Shown here: piece by piece, positions 1 to 9,752 of the stretch
Layout: each line of letters opens with the position of its first letter
Position numbering within the stretch: the first letter of the stretch is position 1
From: Calothrix sp. NIES-2098
Lineage (GTDB): Bacteria; Cyanobacteriota; Cyanobacteriia; Cyanobacteriales; Nostocaceae
Length of the DNA stretch: 64,000 nt
Assembly (NCBI GenBank): GCA_002368175.1
Contig: AP018172.1
Span: 366,001 to 430,000 of the forward strand
Reading direction: 5' to 3'
Notes under the pieces: generated by a model
The model's database searches: none
Told to the model about the DNA's origin: nothing
The model's input: only the letters and a program-made list of their open reading frames with translations
Translations under genes and position numbers: made by a program

Positions 1-2465
1 ACATTATCATTTTGGTCATTGGGGTCATCAACAAAGGTATTGTACGGGATGCGCTGACCATTTGTTCTGGCGATCGCTGTAATTCGTTTGACTAACTGCA
101 AACCTGCATTACTGGGATTCCCAGCCGCTAAACCAAAGTCAACATTTACAATATCTTGATTGTCGGGAGTGACATTTGCTGAGGCGGAGGTTGCAGTTGT
201 GGGTGTGAAGTTCTGGGGTGAGGTAAGGTCTACGGTGTAATTACCTGCTGGCACGCTGGTAAAAATATAGTTGCCATTATTATTGGTAGTTGTAGTATCA
301 ACTATCTGACCGTTGGCATTTCTCAGAGTTAAGTTGACATTGGGAATTCCAGTTTCGCCTGAGTCTTGTCTACCGTTTTTATTTGTATCGTTGAATACTG
401 TATCCCCAATAGAACCACCAGGCGGTCGCCGCAACCCAAAATCAACGTTAGTTAGCGATTGACCTGGTTGCAGATTGACATTGACTTGAGAATTACCAGT
501 GGTAATTTGGGGCAAGTTGAAGGGAGGAGCGATCGCAACTCTGTAGTTACTCGGCGGTAGATTGGTAAAATTATAGATACCGTTGCCATTGGTGGTAGTT
601 GTTTGGGTGGTATCGTCAGGAGTGCCTAAGATGCCATCATTTCCAGGAAGAGTTAGGGTAATTGGAACGTTGGGAACGCCGGATTCGCCTGTGTCTTGGA
701 TACCATTACCATTTATATCGTTAAATACTGTATCGCCAATGGAACCGCGATCGCCACTAAATGCGTTAGGACTAAAACCAAAGTCAGCACTATCTAATTT
801 TTGACTAGGTAAGAGGTTGATATTGAAGGGGTTAATACCTGTAGTTAGATTATTACCTTGAGGCGGAGTGGCCCTGACTTGATAATTACCTGGTGCTAAT
901 CCAGGAAAGCTATATTTACCATTACTATCGGTGGTCGCAGTTCTTGTAGTCCCATTTGGCAGTGTTAATGTAACAGTGACGTTCGCAATGCCTGGTTCGC
1001 CACTATCTTGTGTACCATTAGCGTTGGTATCAGCAAATACTGTATCGCCAATCGACCCATCAGTAGGCGGACGGAAACCAAAATCAACGGTATCAATATT
1101 TTGATTAGCAGCGAGGCTAACAGGATTGGGTTGTACAAGAGTGGGGGTAAAACCAACAGGTGGATTGGTGATAGCTACCGTGTAATTACCAGGCGGGAGA
1201 TTAATAAATCTGTAGATACCATTGGCATCAGTTTTTGTAGTGGCAATTACATTACCGTTGGTATCCCTCAGTACAAGATTGAGGTTAGCAATTCCTGCTT
1301 CTCCCGGTTCTGCAACATTATTACCGTTAGTATCGCTAAATACAAAATCGCCAATTGAACCTGTACCTTGTGCTGGTTGAGTAAAACCAAAATCAGCTCG
1401 ATCGAAATTCTGTCCCCCGCCTAAGCTAATAGGATTGGGCTGGGTAAGAGTAGGTGTAAAGCCACTAGGTGGTTGGGAAACAGCAACTGTATATTGACCC
1501 TGAACTAAATTCGGAAAGCTGTATCTACCATTACTATCGGTAGTTGTTGTGCCAATTACGTTACCGTTTTGATCTCTAAGATTTAGTTGAACGCCAGCAA
1601 TTCCTGGTTCACCTGGATCTTGACGATTGTTAGCATTGGTATCGTTAAAGACAGTATCACCTATAGAGCCTGGTGCGGCGCAGATACTAAGTTTAGCCAA
1701 ACCTATAGTCTCATCTTGCCCAGGCGAACCGAATTCTTGTCCTGGTTCATAGACTATTCGGATTTGACTAACAGCACCTGATGGTGCGATCGTCACGTTG
1801 CTAAATGATTCAAAGACTTGGGCATTTTCGACAATCCCCTCTGCAACAACGTTGTCACTGTTGTTAGTAACTCTCACATTATTTGGGCTGACTGCGGTGC
1901 CAGTTAAAGGTACACTTGCATTTCCATTAAATGCTCTCACCGTAATTCTATCTTGATAGATTCTCCCAACATCTCGCACACCATTTCGGTCAACGTCCAT
2001 AAAAGTTAGAGGACTTGTCAAAATGACTGGTTGAGAAAAGGTGATAATCAGTGTGGAATTACCTTGTGCAGGGTTTTTGCCTAAACCAATATTCCAGCGC
2101 AGCTTTGAGCCGAGGAGATTTCCATATTCTTCTAGGGGTGTGTCAATTCTTGTAACTTGATTTTCTGGGATTGCACCAAAATTTTCGGTGTCAGTGACTG
2201 TTCCCAAAGGCCCAGGATTATCAACGAACTGAAAGGTAGCCTTAACTCCACCAGCTACCAGGTTTTGCGCTAAAAATCCTGCCAGATTAGTGGTAGGACT
2301 CCACTCAAAAGTTGCTGGTTGTACACCATTAGGACAGGTATTTGCTTGTGCTAATACCTTTTTACTGGAAAGGCTGCCCACAAGAGGAACTTGAGGAACA
2401 GTCAACAGTAGTGTCAGGAATGTACCTCTTATGGGTTTGGCTAAATTTTTCAATAAAGGTTTCAT
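1..2465 (-). CDS. SdrB-repeat (DUF11-type) surface protein, C-terminus off the left edge
   Basis: The reading frame is open from an ATG at 2465 to the window edge, giving about 821 residues. The N-terminus (MKPLLKNLAK...) has a basic start, a hydrophobic segment and a probable signal-peptidase site near LAQA. Residues about 40-260 form a non-repetitive domain that ends at a Cys-containing junction. Then come five modules of about 100 residues, each opening with GSIGD(T/F)VF.D.N.N and ending in DFGF/DFGL; this is the pattern of SdrD B-like (Cna-B fold) domains. The last visible part contains LQLVKRITAI and FVDDPND, which in cyanobacterial homologues as I remember them leads into a DUF11 domain. 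It is the last visible gene of a same-strand set of four exported proteins. An adhesive or structural envelope role is inferred, not shown. The family call is firm; the function is not. Confidence 0.8.
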   Translation of the reverse strand, partial: MKPLLKNLAKPIRGTFLTLLLTVPQVPLVGSLSSKKVLAQANTCPNGVQPATFEWSPTTNLAGFLAQNLVAGGVKATFQFVDNPGPLGTVTDTENFGAIPENQVTRIDTPLEEYGNLLGSKLRWNIGLGKNPAQGNSTLIITFSQPVILTSPLTFMDVDRNGVRDVGRIYQDRITVRAFNGNASVPLTGTAVSPNNVRVTNNSDNVVAEGIVENAQVFESFSNVTIAPSGAVSQIRIVYEPGQEFGSPGQDETIGLAKLSICAAPGSIGDTVFNDTNANNRQDPGEPGIAGVQLNLRDQNGNVIGTTTTDSNGRYSFPNLVQGQYTVAVSQPPSGFTPTLTQPNPISLGGGQNFDRADFGFTQPAQGTGSIGDFVFSDTNGNNVAEPGEAGIANLNLVLRDTNGNVIATTKTDANGIYRFINLPPGNYTVAITNPPVGFTPTLVQPNPVSLAANQNIDTVDFGFRPPTDGSIGDTVFADTNANGTQDSGEPGIANVTVTLTLPNGTTRTATTDSNGKYSFPGLAPGNYQVRATPPQGNNLTTGINPFNINLLPSQKLDSADFGFSPNAFSGDRGSIGDTVFNDINGNGIQDTGESGVPNVPITLTLPGNDGILGTPDDTTQTTTTNGNGIYNFTNLPPSNYRVAIAPPFNLPQITTGNSQVNVNLQPGQSLTNVDFGLRRPPGGSIGDTVFNDTNKNGRQDSGETGIPNVNLTLRNANGQIVDTTTTNNNGNYIFTSVPAGNYTVDLTSPQNFTPTTATSASANVTPDNQDIVNVDFGLAAGNPSNAGLQLVKRITAIARTNGQRIPYNTFVDDPNDQNDN
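395..1672 (-). repeat. Five tandem SdrB modules (about 300-330 bp each)
   Basis: Within the gene ending off the left edge, the DNA encoding the module opening (GSIGDTVF) recurs near 1660, 1350, 1055, 740 and 410. The copies are diverged in sequence but similar in length, which points to old internal duplication rather than a recent expansion. Confidence 0.75.
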
Positions 2466-2609
2466 TTCTGGCTTCCTAAACAAGATGGTAGATTTTTGAC
2501 TTTTAAAGGTAGGTTTTGTAGATTTTGGTTTTGATATAAGGTGCAGAGCAGAAATTTGCAGGAGAAAATCTACTTAGCAGGGGAAATTTGACATTCCTCC
2601 ACTTCGTTC

Positions 2610-5051
2610 CTACCTTCTGCCTCTATCTGGTTCTAATTGCAGGTCTTGTTCTTGGCCTTCAATGATGATGTCAATGCCTCTGACATCTTTGTAGATAATT
2701 TCAGCACGGCGATCGCGTGCGTAATCTAAGCGGCTACTACCTTCACTAACTCTCTGGCTTTCACCCAAGGAGCGAATCGTCATCCGTTCGGCGGGAATAC
2801 CCTGCCGTAATAAGTAATTTCTCGTAGCTAAAGCTCTTCTTCTACCCAACGCCAAGTTATAATCGTTACTGGCACGGGGGTCAGTGTGTCCTTGAATTTC
2901 GATGACAATCAGCGGGTTCTGCTTTAATACTTCCGCCACACGATCGAGAACGATCGCACTCGCCGGACTAATCAAGGATTTATCTAAAGCAAAGTGTATA
3001 TTCCGTGGTGCCCGTATCCGTAGAGGAGTAGGTGGTATTAAAGTTGGTGGTTTTGGCGGTGGAGGTGGCGCAGGTCTAGAAGTACATTGAGGAATGGGGT
3101 TTTGCTTACTGGCGGGTGGCAGGCTGGGTGTAGTACCTCTCGGGCCGATAAAGGCTGCGATCGCGGGTTCGGATGTGCCGTATTTAGGATCTGTGGCGAT
3201 CGCGCTGACTATATCCCCTGCCTGCACATTGGTAACTGTGATGCTAAAATTCCCCTTTGCATCTACAGGTGCGCTAGCTAATGGTTGGCTAAGTGCCCCA
3301 TAACCAGGTTCATAAAGTGCCTGTTTACCTTGCTGGTAATCTCCTAGGCGATAAATTGTCACCTCAGAACCAGGATCGGCTTTACCTTGTAAGGTGACGC
3401 TGTTACCGCTAGGCAAAAATTCTCGCGATTTAAATTCTGGGGCATTAATTGCACCGTTACCTGTATCGAGGCGGCGATTGCCAGAATTGCGTTTGGGGTT
3501 TGGCCCGTCTCCTCTTTGCCAGTCGCTTACATCTAAATCTCGCTGGGCATTCAGGTCAATACTCAAACCTTCTAATGCCGCAAACGAGTTATTTTGAATA
3601 ATGTTGCGTTTACTGTCAGGAAAAGCTGTCACCACTACCCCAGGCCCAGTTTGATAGGAGATTTCGTTACCTGTTACCTGATGATCGCTACCCATCAAGT
3701 AAACTGCTGCCCGTCGCAAACGTCTGCCATTGTAAGTGATGCGGTTATTGCTGATTTGTACGTCACCTTGGGGTTTGAATAAATACACCCCTGCGCCATC
3801 ATTGGCACAAATTAAGTTACTTGTAATTTGGGATTTGCTCACGACACCTTCTATCCGCAAGGCATCTGGCATTCCAGCAATCCCATTACCGACAATAATA
3901 TTTTCTTGAACTAAGGTATTTTCTCCCCGTACTGAGGTAATAATGGCGCTGCCATCATGGTAGTAAATTCGGTTGCGGCGAATTGTTGCGCCTTGAGAGT
4001 TGAATACGTAAACCCCGAAAGCTGATGTTTTTTCTGGTACTGCTTCAGTCGTAGTTAGCCCTAACCAGTTGTTTTCGATGACAACATTTTTGGGCGGGAC
4101 ATCCTTTTTATAAAAGGGAAAGTTGCTATTAGGCGGTTGCTGCTGGGTAGTATTGGGAGGTGGTAGACGGTGGGCAATGACAATATCCCCTGGTGGTGTA
4201 GTTAAAGTTACAGGTTTGGGGACACCATCGTAAATTAAAATATTCCCTAATTGCTGTTTAATGGCGCTGGCGTTAAATCCGTAAAGGCTTAAACCGCGGA
4301 TTGTCACGCCATCAGCAACAACTGTTAAACCGCGAAATATTTCTTTGTCAGGTGCAGGTGCGATCGCTACTACTGGAATTGGAATGGCAATTTCTGCTGT
4401 GGCGGAAGTTGAAGGGTTATATCCCGGCTGCGTAGCGCCATCTATAACTAATCCGGGGCTGGTGAGATCTGGCAGTTGTGACTGTAAAAGAATAGTGGTT
4501 GCGTTTGGAGGTAAATTAAACTCAATCCGCGAACTTCCCCCTATTGCAGGTTGAACTTGCGCCTTTTCTGCACTGCTAAGTTGAGCAACTGATAGCTTAC
4601 CATTTACCAGTTCGATGGCTTCGCGTAATGTTAACTGGTTATCGGGTTGCACGTTACCATCTTGGTTGCTGTTAACTACTACCCGTAGAGAAGTGGGAAA
4701 AGGAAGTTGTGGTGATGGGGTAGGTGTTTGGCTAAGTGCGGCTTCGGAGGATAAGAGGTAGAAGGTTAAGGGAAGAACGAACCGCAGAGGACGCGGAGAA
4801 CGCACAGAGAAGTCTGAGCGTCGGCTTCCGGCGTACACCGGAGGGGTTGCCGCAGGCATCAGAACTTCGGTGGAAAGAAGAGTTTGAGATAGATTTTGCG
4901 TTAGTGCTGAGGTTGTAGTTTGATCGGGTTGAGGGCTAACGCACAATAAATTGTTCTTGAATAAGCTGGATTGTATGTGGTTTTCTTGGTTATCTTTTAG
5001 TTTCCGCCAAGGGAAATCTTGTAGCCAACGGACTTTCAAACTGGACATCAC
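2610..5051 (-). CDS. Parallel beta-helix protein with C-terminal OmpA domain
   Basis: The protein is 813 residues from ATG 5051. A hydrophobic signal-like segment lies at about residues 88-107 (RFVLPLTFYLLSS...ALSQ). It is followed by a CSLREA-like start (LTLREAIELVNG), a right-handed parallel beta-helix with many Asn-rich turns (about 230-480), a stretch with Ala/Gly-rich beta strands, a proline-rich linker near residue 660, and a C-terminal OmpA-like peptidoglycan-binding domain (about 690-800) with the characteristic IEIQGHTD and RRA...YL motifs. OmpA domains anchor envelope proteins to the cell wall. The signal-like segment lies unusually deep, and residues about 62-92 are encoded by an interspersed repeat (4781-4860), so the real start may be the internal ATG at 4859. 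It sits 34 bp after the beta-barrel gene and 144 bp before the SdrB-repeat gene, probably in one operon. Confidence 0.8.
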   Translation of the reverse strand: MMSSLKVRWLQDFPWRKLKDNQENHIQSSLFKNNLLCVSPQPDQTTTSALTQNLSQTLLSTEVLMPAATPPVYAGSRRSDFSVRSPRPLRFVLPLTFYLLSSEAALSQTPTPSPQLPFPTSLRVVVNSNQDGNVQPDNQLTLREAIELVNGKLSVAQLSSAEKAQVQPAIGGSSRIEFNLPPNATTILLQSQLPDLTSPGLVIDGATQPGYNPSTSATAEIAIPIPVVAIAPAPDKEIFRGLTVVADGVTIRGLSLYGFNASAIKQQLGNILIYDGVPKPVTLTTPPGDIVIAHRLPPPNTTQQQPPNSNFPFYKKDVPPKNVVIENNWLGLTTTEAVPEKTSAFGVYVFNSQGATIRRNRIYYHDGSAIITSVRGENTLVQENIIVGNGIAGMPDALRIEGVVSKSQITSNLICANDGAGVYLFKPQGDVQISNNRITYNGRRLRRAAVYLMGSDHQVTGNEISYQTGPGVVVTAFPDSKRNIIQNNSFAALEGLSIDLNAQRDLDVSDWQRGDGPNPKRNSGNRRLDTGNGAINAPEFKSREFLPSGNSVTLQGKADPGSEVTIYRLGDYQQGKQALYEPGYGALSQPLASAPVDAKGNFSITVTNVQAGDIVSAIATDPKYGTSEPAIAAFIGPRGTTPSLPPASKQNPIPQCTSRPAPPPPPKPPTLIPPTPLRIRAPRNIHFALDKSLISPASAIVLDRVAEVLKQNPLIVIEIQGHTDPRASNDYNLALGRRRALATRNYLLRQGIPAERMTIRSLGESQRVSEGSSRLDYARDRRAEIIYKDVRGIDIIIEGQEQDLQLEPDRGRR
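4781..4860. repeat. Interspersed cyanobacterial repeat inside a coding region
   Basis: This is a piece of the 'accgcagaggacgc.gagaacgcacagag' family with an attached palindrome (CCGGCGTACACCGG at 4829-4842). The family is common between genes of heterocystous cyanobacteria. Here it is read in frame just before the signal-like segment of the OmpA protein. A relative lies at 21541-21613. Confidence 0.65.
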
Positions 5052-5085
5052 TCACTCCTATACACCTTGAACCTGGGCTATGCTG

Positions 5086-8000
5086 CTACTTCATTGCTTG
5101 TGACTGTTTCAGACGGTTAATTAGTTGACTCTGGAATGCCTCTGAACCAGCTGTTTGGGGAATTGCTTTTTTCAGCGAATTAATTAGTTCGGTTTGGGAT
5201 GAATTGGGCTGTACCTGAGATATGGGTTGTACTTGCGATTCCTGTTCTTGTTTGGGTACGGGTTTTTGTAATCCAAAGCCGCCTAAAAGTTCGTTCAGCT
5301 TCAAGCTGATGTTTAGATAAATACCGCCTTCAGAACGGTAGCCAGTAAAATCTCGGTCATCAACGCTGCCAAAGCTGTAGCCTAAACCCACTCGTAAATC
5401 GGGGGTTAAATAATACCCAGTTTCTACAGCTACGCCGAATTCGTCGTAGTTGGTGCCGCTATTAGAGGTTTGTCCAATCCAGCGTCCTTCGACTGCTAAA
5501 TCGGTACGATAACCGAGTCTGTAAGTGGCTCGTAATTGGGCTAAGTTGACATCAGCATCGTAGCGATCGCCATCAAAGAAGGTAACGCCATTCCGCAGGG
5601 CATATTTGCCATAAAATTCCCAGCGCCAGTTAGGGGCAAAAATGGCTTCTGCGGAGAAGATATGTCCTGTAGCTGTACTACCTGTTAACTGAGTTTCGGG
5701 AATTGAGTCATAGTTTTGTCGCCACTCGTACTTGAGTAAAGCGTTGAATTTATCGTTACTGGGGTCGCGGTAGGCTAAACCGAGTTTTAGGTTGGAGGTG
5801 TCGCCTAGTTCTTGAAATCTGACGCCTTCGGCAATTACTCCCACAGTCGAGGGGAGAAAGACATTGGCTTCCCCTGCTTGTTGATAGCGAACTAATGCTG
5901 TTAAAGCTGGTGAGATTTTTCCGGCGGCGGCGGCGGAAATTACAAGATTATTGCCTTCATCGCCATCGCGGTATTCAAATCTGGTGCTGGCTTGGAATTG
6001 AGGATTATCGGTGTACTCTAGCCCTACGCTATAGACGGAACCAGAAAATAGGCCCAACGAGGAAGCTGTTTGACCAACTGCGTAGTATTGACCAAATTGC
6101 GAACCTGCTGCTGTGCCATTAAAAATGTTTTTAAATACGTATTCGTAACCGACATTCACCCGCAATCCTGGTGCCACAGCCCAGCGATGATTCAGTCCAA
6201 CAGCACCTTGCCCTTGGAGTCCGTTGAATGCGGAGAGGACAGAATAGCGACCAGTCAAACTGGTATCTTCTGATAACTTGCGATCGAGGATGGTGTCTAG
6301 GGTGGTGATGGAGTTACCTGGAAGTAAGCTGCTGTCATCGTAGAATTGGTGAGCTAATCGCAGTGTGACTCCGGGATAGGCTTTCCAGTCCAGTCCTAAG
6401 GTTGTGCGGTTGGGATAGAGAGGATCGCTACCGCCTAAATTCAGTTCGTTTTGTCCTTGGAATGTTAAAGATTCCGTTAATGGAAATTTGAGCCGAGAAA
6501 CTAACTGATCGGCACTACCACTAAAGCGATCGCTAATTCTGTCTTCGCGAGAACGATTGACATACTCTAAACTCGTATCCACATTCCCAAATCTTTGTAA
6601 TATCCCAGCGCGGAAGGTTTTGAGGGTATTATTGACTGTTTCTCCGGGACGTGCTTGGGGTTGGGGATCGAAGAGGTCAAAAAAGCCCAGCACACTATTT
6701 AAACCAGCAGCAGCAGTCCCGTAGTTTTCTTCAAAGTCGTAAGCAACATTAAACCTAGTGGTGTCAGTAATTTTGGCGAGAACCGATGCTCCATAGCGTG
6801 TTTGTCCGGGTGTAAAGCTGAAGGTGGAGTTGTTGCTGAAGTTGGGTTCTACAGCTCGGTAGTAGGCTTGACCTAATAAACTATCACCTAGTTTGCCAAA
6901 GGCCTCCAAGCGGTAAGCAGAACCGTTGAAATCTTGGCCATTGACGAGGGTGCCATTAGAACGAGCGTATTCCCCGACAACCTTACCAACATTGCCAAAA
7001 GATAGTAAAAAGTCTGTACCAAACAGTTGAAAATCTTGGCTACCTTGGTCTTCTTGCAGGAAACTTGCACCAACAAAAGATTTGCTTTCTATATCTTGAG
7101 AAATGTTGTATTGCAGTCGTCCGCCGTAAAGGCTGGAATCTTGCCCGCCTTCGTTTTGGTAGGTGACAACAATCCGTCTGACTAAGGTAGCTCCAAAAGG
7201 ATTGAGTTCTGTAGCTAAGATGGGACGACGAAACAGCAGCGTGCCGCGATCGTAGTCAATTTCGTAGTCGGGGCCGCGAAATAACTGTTGACGCTGAATT
7301 ACTGTACCGGGGCGATTAATTTCTTCTGCTTCTAAATAAACGGTTTCACTTCCCGGAACTAAAAGGCGTTTGGAGAGGAAGTAATTCCCACTTAAACCGT
7401 TGGGGACGATCGTATCTCGTTGGAAGCCTTCAATGTTGTTGGCGTACAACCCAGTGATTTGCAAGGGGCCGAAGTTGTAGTTAGCTTTGAAGCCATGCAA
7501 CTGGCGCGAGGTGGCTGTATACAATTGGGAAGCTCTGGCAAATTCTTCGGTATTGTAGTCTCCCCACATTACATAGTCTGGATCGGCTCCCGGTATTAAG
7601 GAACTGCGCTCGAAGCGAGCATAGAAACTATCAATAGAGGGAGTGGTGGCTGTAAATGAGGAACTATCGCCGTAAACCGGATATTGCTGTTCGCAAAACT
7701 GAATCCCCCCAAATAAGCGGTTTCTGCCTTCGCAGTCTTGGTTGATGGGGCGTTCGCTATTAAATGCGCCTGTAAATAGCCAATCTCCAACTTTACCTGT
7801 GGCGAAGACTGCTGCTGTCAAATCAACTTGCGTTCCCCCTGTCTTTTGGGGGTTGAGAAAGTCGCGGAAACTTCCCCAGTAATCAGTTCCACCAGGCCCG
7901 ATGCGTAAATTGACTATCCCTGTTGCGAGGGAGGGACGCAGATAAGTGGTGAATTCTACTTGCGTGTAGGCTTCTATGGGTGCTTCGCCAATCTTGTCAA

Positions 8001-8829
8001 GTAGTGAGGTATCTGTTTGTTGAGGAAATGATAAATCTCCGGGTTTGAGTTGAGGCGATCGCGTTTTGATTTTCTCTACGGCTGCACGAATCTTGACTGG
8101 TTGGGGTTTGATATCTGATTGCAGAGTTGCAGTAAATTCTCCACCGATGGCACGTACCTGAAATCCGCCTTGGTCTTTATCTTGGTCTGCGCCGACAAAT
8201 TTTCCGGCACTGGTGGTTAAAGTTACCATTAAATCGTCAGGCAGCAGTTGACCCTTTTCGTCAGTAATTTGCCCTTGCAGCTTGATAGTAGAGCGTCCAT
8301 CAGCTTGAACTCGCGGATCGCCTACGGGTGTAATTTCAATTTTTATCTGACTGTTGGCATTCTGCGGCAGACTTGTTGGTATTGCTGGTTGTGTCGGAAT
8401 AATTTGTGGTTGAGCAACCGGAGAAGCAGAATTTTGCTGAAATTGAGTTGCTGGATCTTGGGGAAATATCGAGCTTGGATCTGTTGTTGCAGGTGTAGTG
8501 ACTGATGGCAAGGTTTGAGCAATTAACCCATCGACCTCTTTCTGCGTCTCTTCCTTGCCTATTTCTGGTTGAGCAACAGTTTGTGCATCACTTTGATCTG
8601 TCTCTGTGGCGGCGTTGCTGGTTGCGGTCGCCTTCATTCCCAAAAAAGAAGGCGCTATCAATGCCAAAAAAGCAAGTAATATAACTTTTTTACCCTTGCT
8701 TTGCAAAGCCAAGCGCAATATAGATAACTGTTGCGTTTGTACGCTATCCCTATGTGGGAGAACCAATCTGATTTTGGAAATATTACCCAATTCTCTGCTA
8801 AATATCACCCCTAAATTTTGATTCTTCAT
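5086..8829 (-). CDS. Large outer-membrane beta-barrel protein with Ig-like N-terminal domain
   Basis: The protein is 1247 residues from ATG 8829. A hydrophobic export signal lies at about residues 46-69, after a charged leader longer than usual. A Pro/Gln/Thr-rich linker follows, then an invasin/bacterial-Ig-like domain (about 165-255: VGDPRVQADGRSTIKLQG..., GGEFTATL). The long C-terminal part (about 290-1200) alternates polar and hydrophobic residues with many aromatic strand ends (for example YEFGxxY-like and LRxxYRLGYRT segments), as in large outer-membrane barrels. A short Gln/Ser-rich tail ends the protein. It has no TonB box or plug that I can recognise. Its ATG overlaps the stop of the DUF11 gene upstream (ATGA), so the two are translationally coupled. 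A surface display or anchoring role with its neighbours is inferred. Confidence 0.75.
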   Translation of the reverse strand: MKNQNLGVIFSRELGNISKIRLVLPHRDSVQTQQLSILRLALQSKGKKVILLAFLALIAPSFLGMKATATSNAATETDQSDAQTVAQPEIGKEETQKEVDGLIAQTLPSVTTPATTDPSSIFPQDPATQFQQNSASPVAQPQIIPTQPAIPTSLPQNANSQIKIEITPVGDPRVQADGRSTIKLQGQITDEKGQLLPDDLMVTLTTSAGKFVGADQDKDQGGFQVRAIGGEFTATLQSDIKPQPVKIRAAVEKIKTRSPQLKPGDLSFPQQTDTSLLDKIGEAPIEAYTQVEFTTYLRPSLATGIVNLRIGPGGTDYWGSFRDFLNPQKTGGTQVDLTAAVFATGKVGDWLFTGAFNSERPINQDCEGRNRLFGGIQFCEQQYPVYGDSSSFTATTPSIDSFYARFERSSLIPGADPDYVMWGDYNTEEFARASQLYTATSRQLHGFKANYNFGPLQITGLYANNIEGFQRDTIVPNGLSGNYFLSKRLLVPGSETVYLEAEEINRPGTVIQRQQLFRGPDYEIDYDRGTLLFRRPILATELNPFGATLVRRIVVTYQNEGGQDSSLYGGRLQYNISQDIESKSFVGASFLQEDQGSQDFQLFGTDFLLSFGNVGKVVGEYARSNGTLVNGQDFNGSAYRLEAFGKLGDSLLGQAYYRAVEPNFSNNSTFSFTPGQTRYGASVLAKITDTTRFNVAYDFEENYGTAAAGLNSVLGFFDLFDPQPQARPGETVNNTLKTFRAGILQRFGNVDTSLEYVNRSREDRISDRFSGSADQLVSRLKFPLTESLTFQGQNELNLGGSDPLYPNRTTLGLDWKAYPGVTLRLAHQFYDDSSLLPGNSITTLDTILDRKLSEDTSLTGRYSVLSAFNGLQGQGAVGLNHRWAVAPGLRVNVGYEYVFKNIFNGTAAGSQFGQYYAVGQTASSLGLFSGSVYSVGLEYTDNPQFQASTRFEYRDGDEGNNLVISAAAAGKISPALTALVRYQQAGEANVFLPSTVGVIAEGVRFQELGDTSNLKLGLAYRDPSNDKFNALLKYEWRQNYDSIPETQLTGSTATGHIFSAEAIFAPNWRWEFYGKYALRNGVTFFDGDRYDADVNLAQLRATYRLGYRTDLAVEGRWIGQTSNSGTNYDEFGVAVETGYYLTPDLRVGLGYSFGSVDDRDFTGYRSEGGIYLNISLKLNELLGGFGLQKPVPKQEQESQVQPISQVQPNSSQTELINSLKKAIPQTAGSEAFQSQLINRLKQSQAMK

Positions 8830-9752
8830 CGCTTACCCCCTGAAAACGCAGGTGTCACCCCAAAATTGATTCGCGCCAGACTACTCGGTGCTAATTTCAC
8901 CATGCGTGACTGGCTATTTCTTTCGATGAAGTAATTATTAGGTGCCAGTGCATAGCCTGGTAAGCTAGTCAAGTCCAGCGTTGCTGACCGATAACCTGAT
9001 ATGACATTTGCCAAGGAGAATAATCCATTGGCATCAGTAACAATGCGATTGCCATCATCCATGTAAATTACGGCATTTGGCACTCCAGGTTCGTTTGGTT
9101 GCTGTTCGCCATCAAAGTTTTTATCAACGAATACCCGCCCGATGATAGTGCCACAATCCGATACAATTCCCGGTCGAATCCGTAGCAGATGGCTGGATTG
9201 ATTACTCGTCAATGTACCTGCTTGGGCTTGCGCTAAGTTTCTGCCAGTTCCGCGAATTGCATCTGGCGTCACTTCAACTGCATACACTACATTTAAGGTT
9301 TGATTTGGTTGTAATTCTGTTGCCGGATTTAGCGCAATTGTTACTGCCCGATTAGCACTAGCGTTAGCAGTTACAGAAACTGATGTATTTCCAATAGAAC
9401 CTTTGAGCGATCTAGAAATAAATCGCAACCCTAAAGGCAACCTATCTGTAACTGTGAGATTTCTTGCAGGAGATCTACCAGTATTTCTAATAGCGAGGCG
9501 ATAAATGACTGTATCACCTGGCTCTGCGGCGGCTCTGTCACCTGTTTTAATAATTTCTAAAGCCGCTTGAGAAGCAGTTAATCTTACCTCATTTGAGCTG
9601 CGTCGGGGTAGATTATTTGCACCTGCACCAGCAGTATTTCTGATAACAGATTCTTGAGCAAGGATTGGGATACTTGCAGACGCAAGTACACTCAAAGAAA
9701 AAAAAGTACAAAAGAGGCTCTTATGCCTCAACCATGAGAAGGTAGATGTCAT
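8826..9752 (-). CDS. DUF11 / SdrB-domain exported protein
   Basis: The protein is 308 residues with a clear signal peptide (about 1-33; LFCTFFSLSVLASASIPILAQ). Residues about 60-190 form a DUF11 (conserved repeat) domain with the usual AEPGDTVIYRLAIRNTG and LTVTDRLPLGLRF motifs. Residues about 195-300 are one SdrB-like module (GRVFVDKNFDGEQQPNEPGVPNAVIY, ending in INFGV). DUF11 and SdrB domains are beta-sandwich building blocks of surface proteins. It is the first gene of the four-gene minus-strand set and overlaps the next gene by 4 bp. The upstream region is long and AT-rich, so the operon promoter probably lies just above 9752. Confidence 0.8.
   Translation of the reverse strand: MTSTFSWLRHKSLFCTFFSLSVLASASIPILAQESVIRNTAGAGANNLPRRSSNEVRLTASQAALEIIKTGDRAAAEPGDTVIYRLAIRNTGRSPARNLTVTDRLPLGLRFISRSLKGSIGNTSVSVTANASANRAVTIALNPATELQPNQTLNVVYAVEVTPDAIRGTGRNLAQAQAGTLTSNQSSHLLRIRPGIVSDCGTIIGRVFVDKNFDGEQQPNEPGVPNAVIYMDDGNRIVTDANGLFSLANVISGYRSATLDLTSLPGYALAPNNYFIERNSQSRMVKLAPSSLARINFGVTPAFSGGKR

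Noticed and set aside
2902..8821. Plus-strand frames opposite the envelope genes (for example 5895-6122 and 8248-8505)
   Set aside because: Antisense shadows with no family resemblance.
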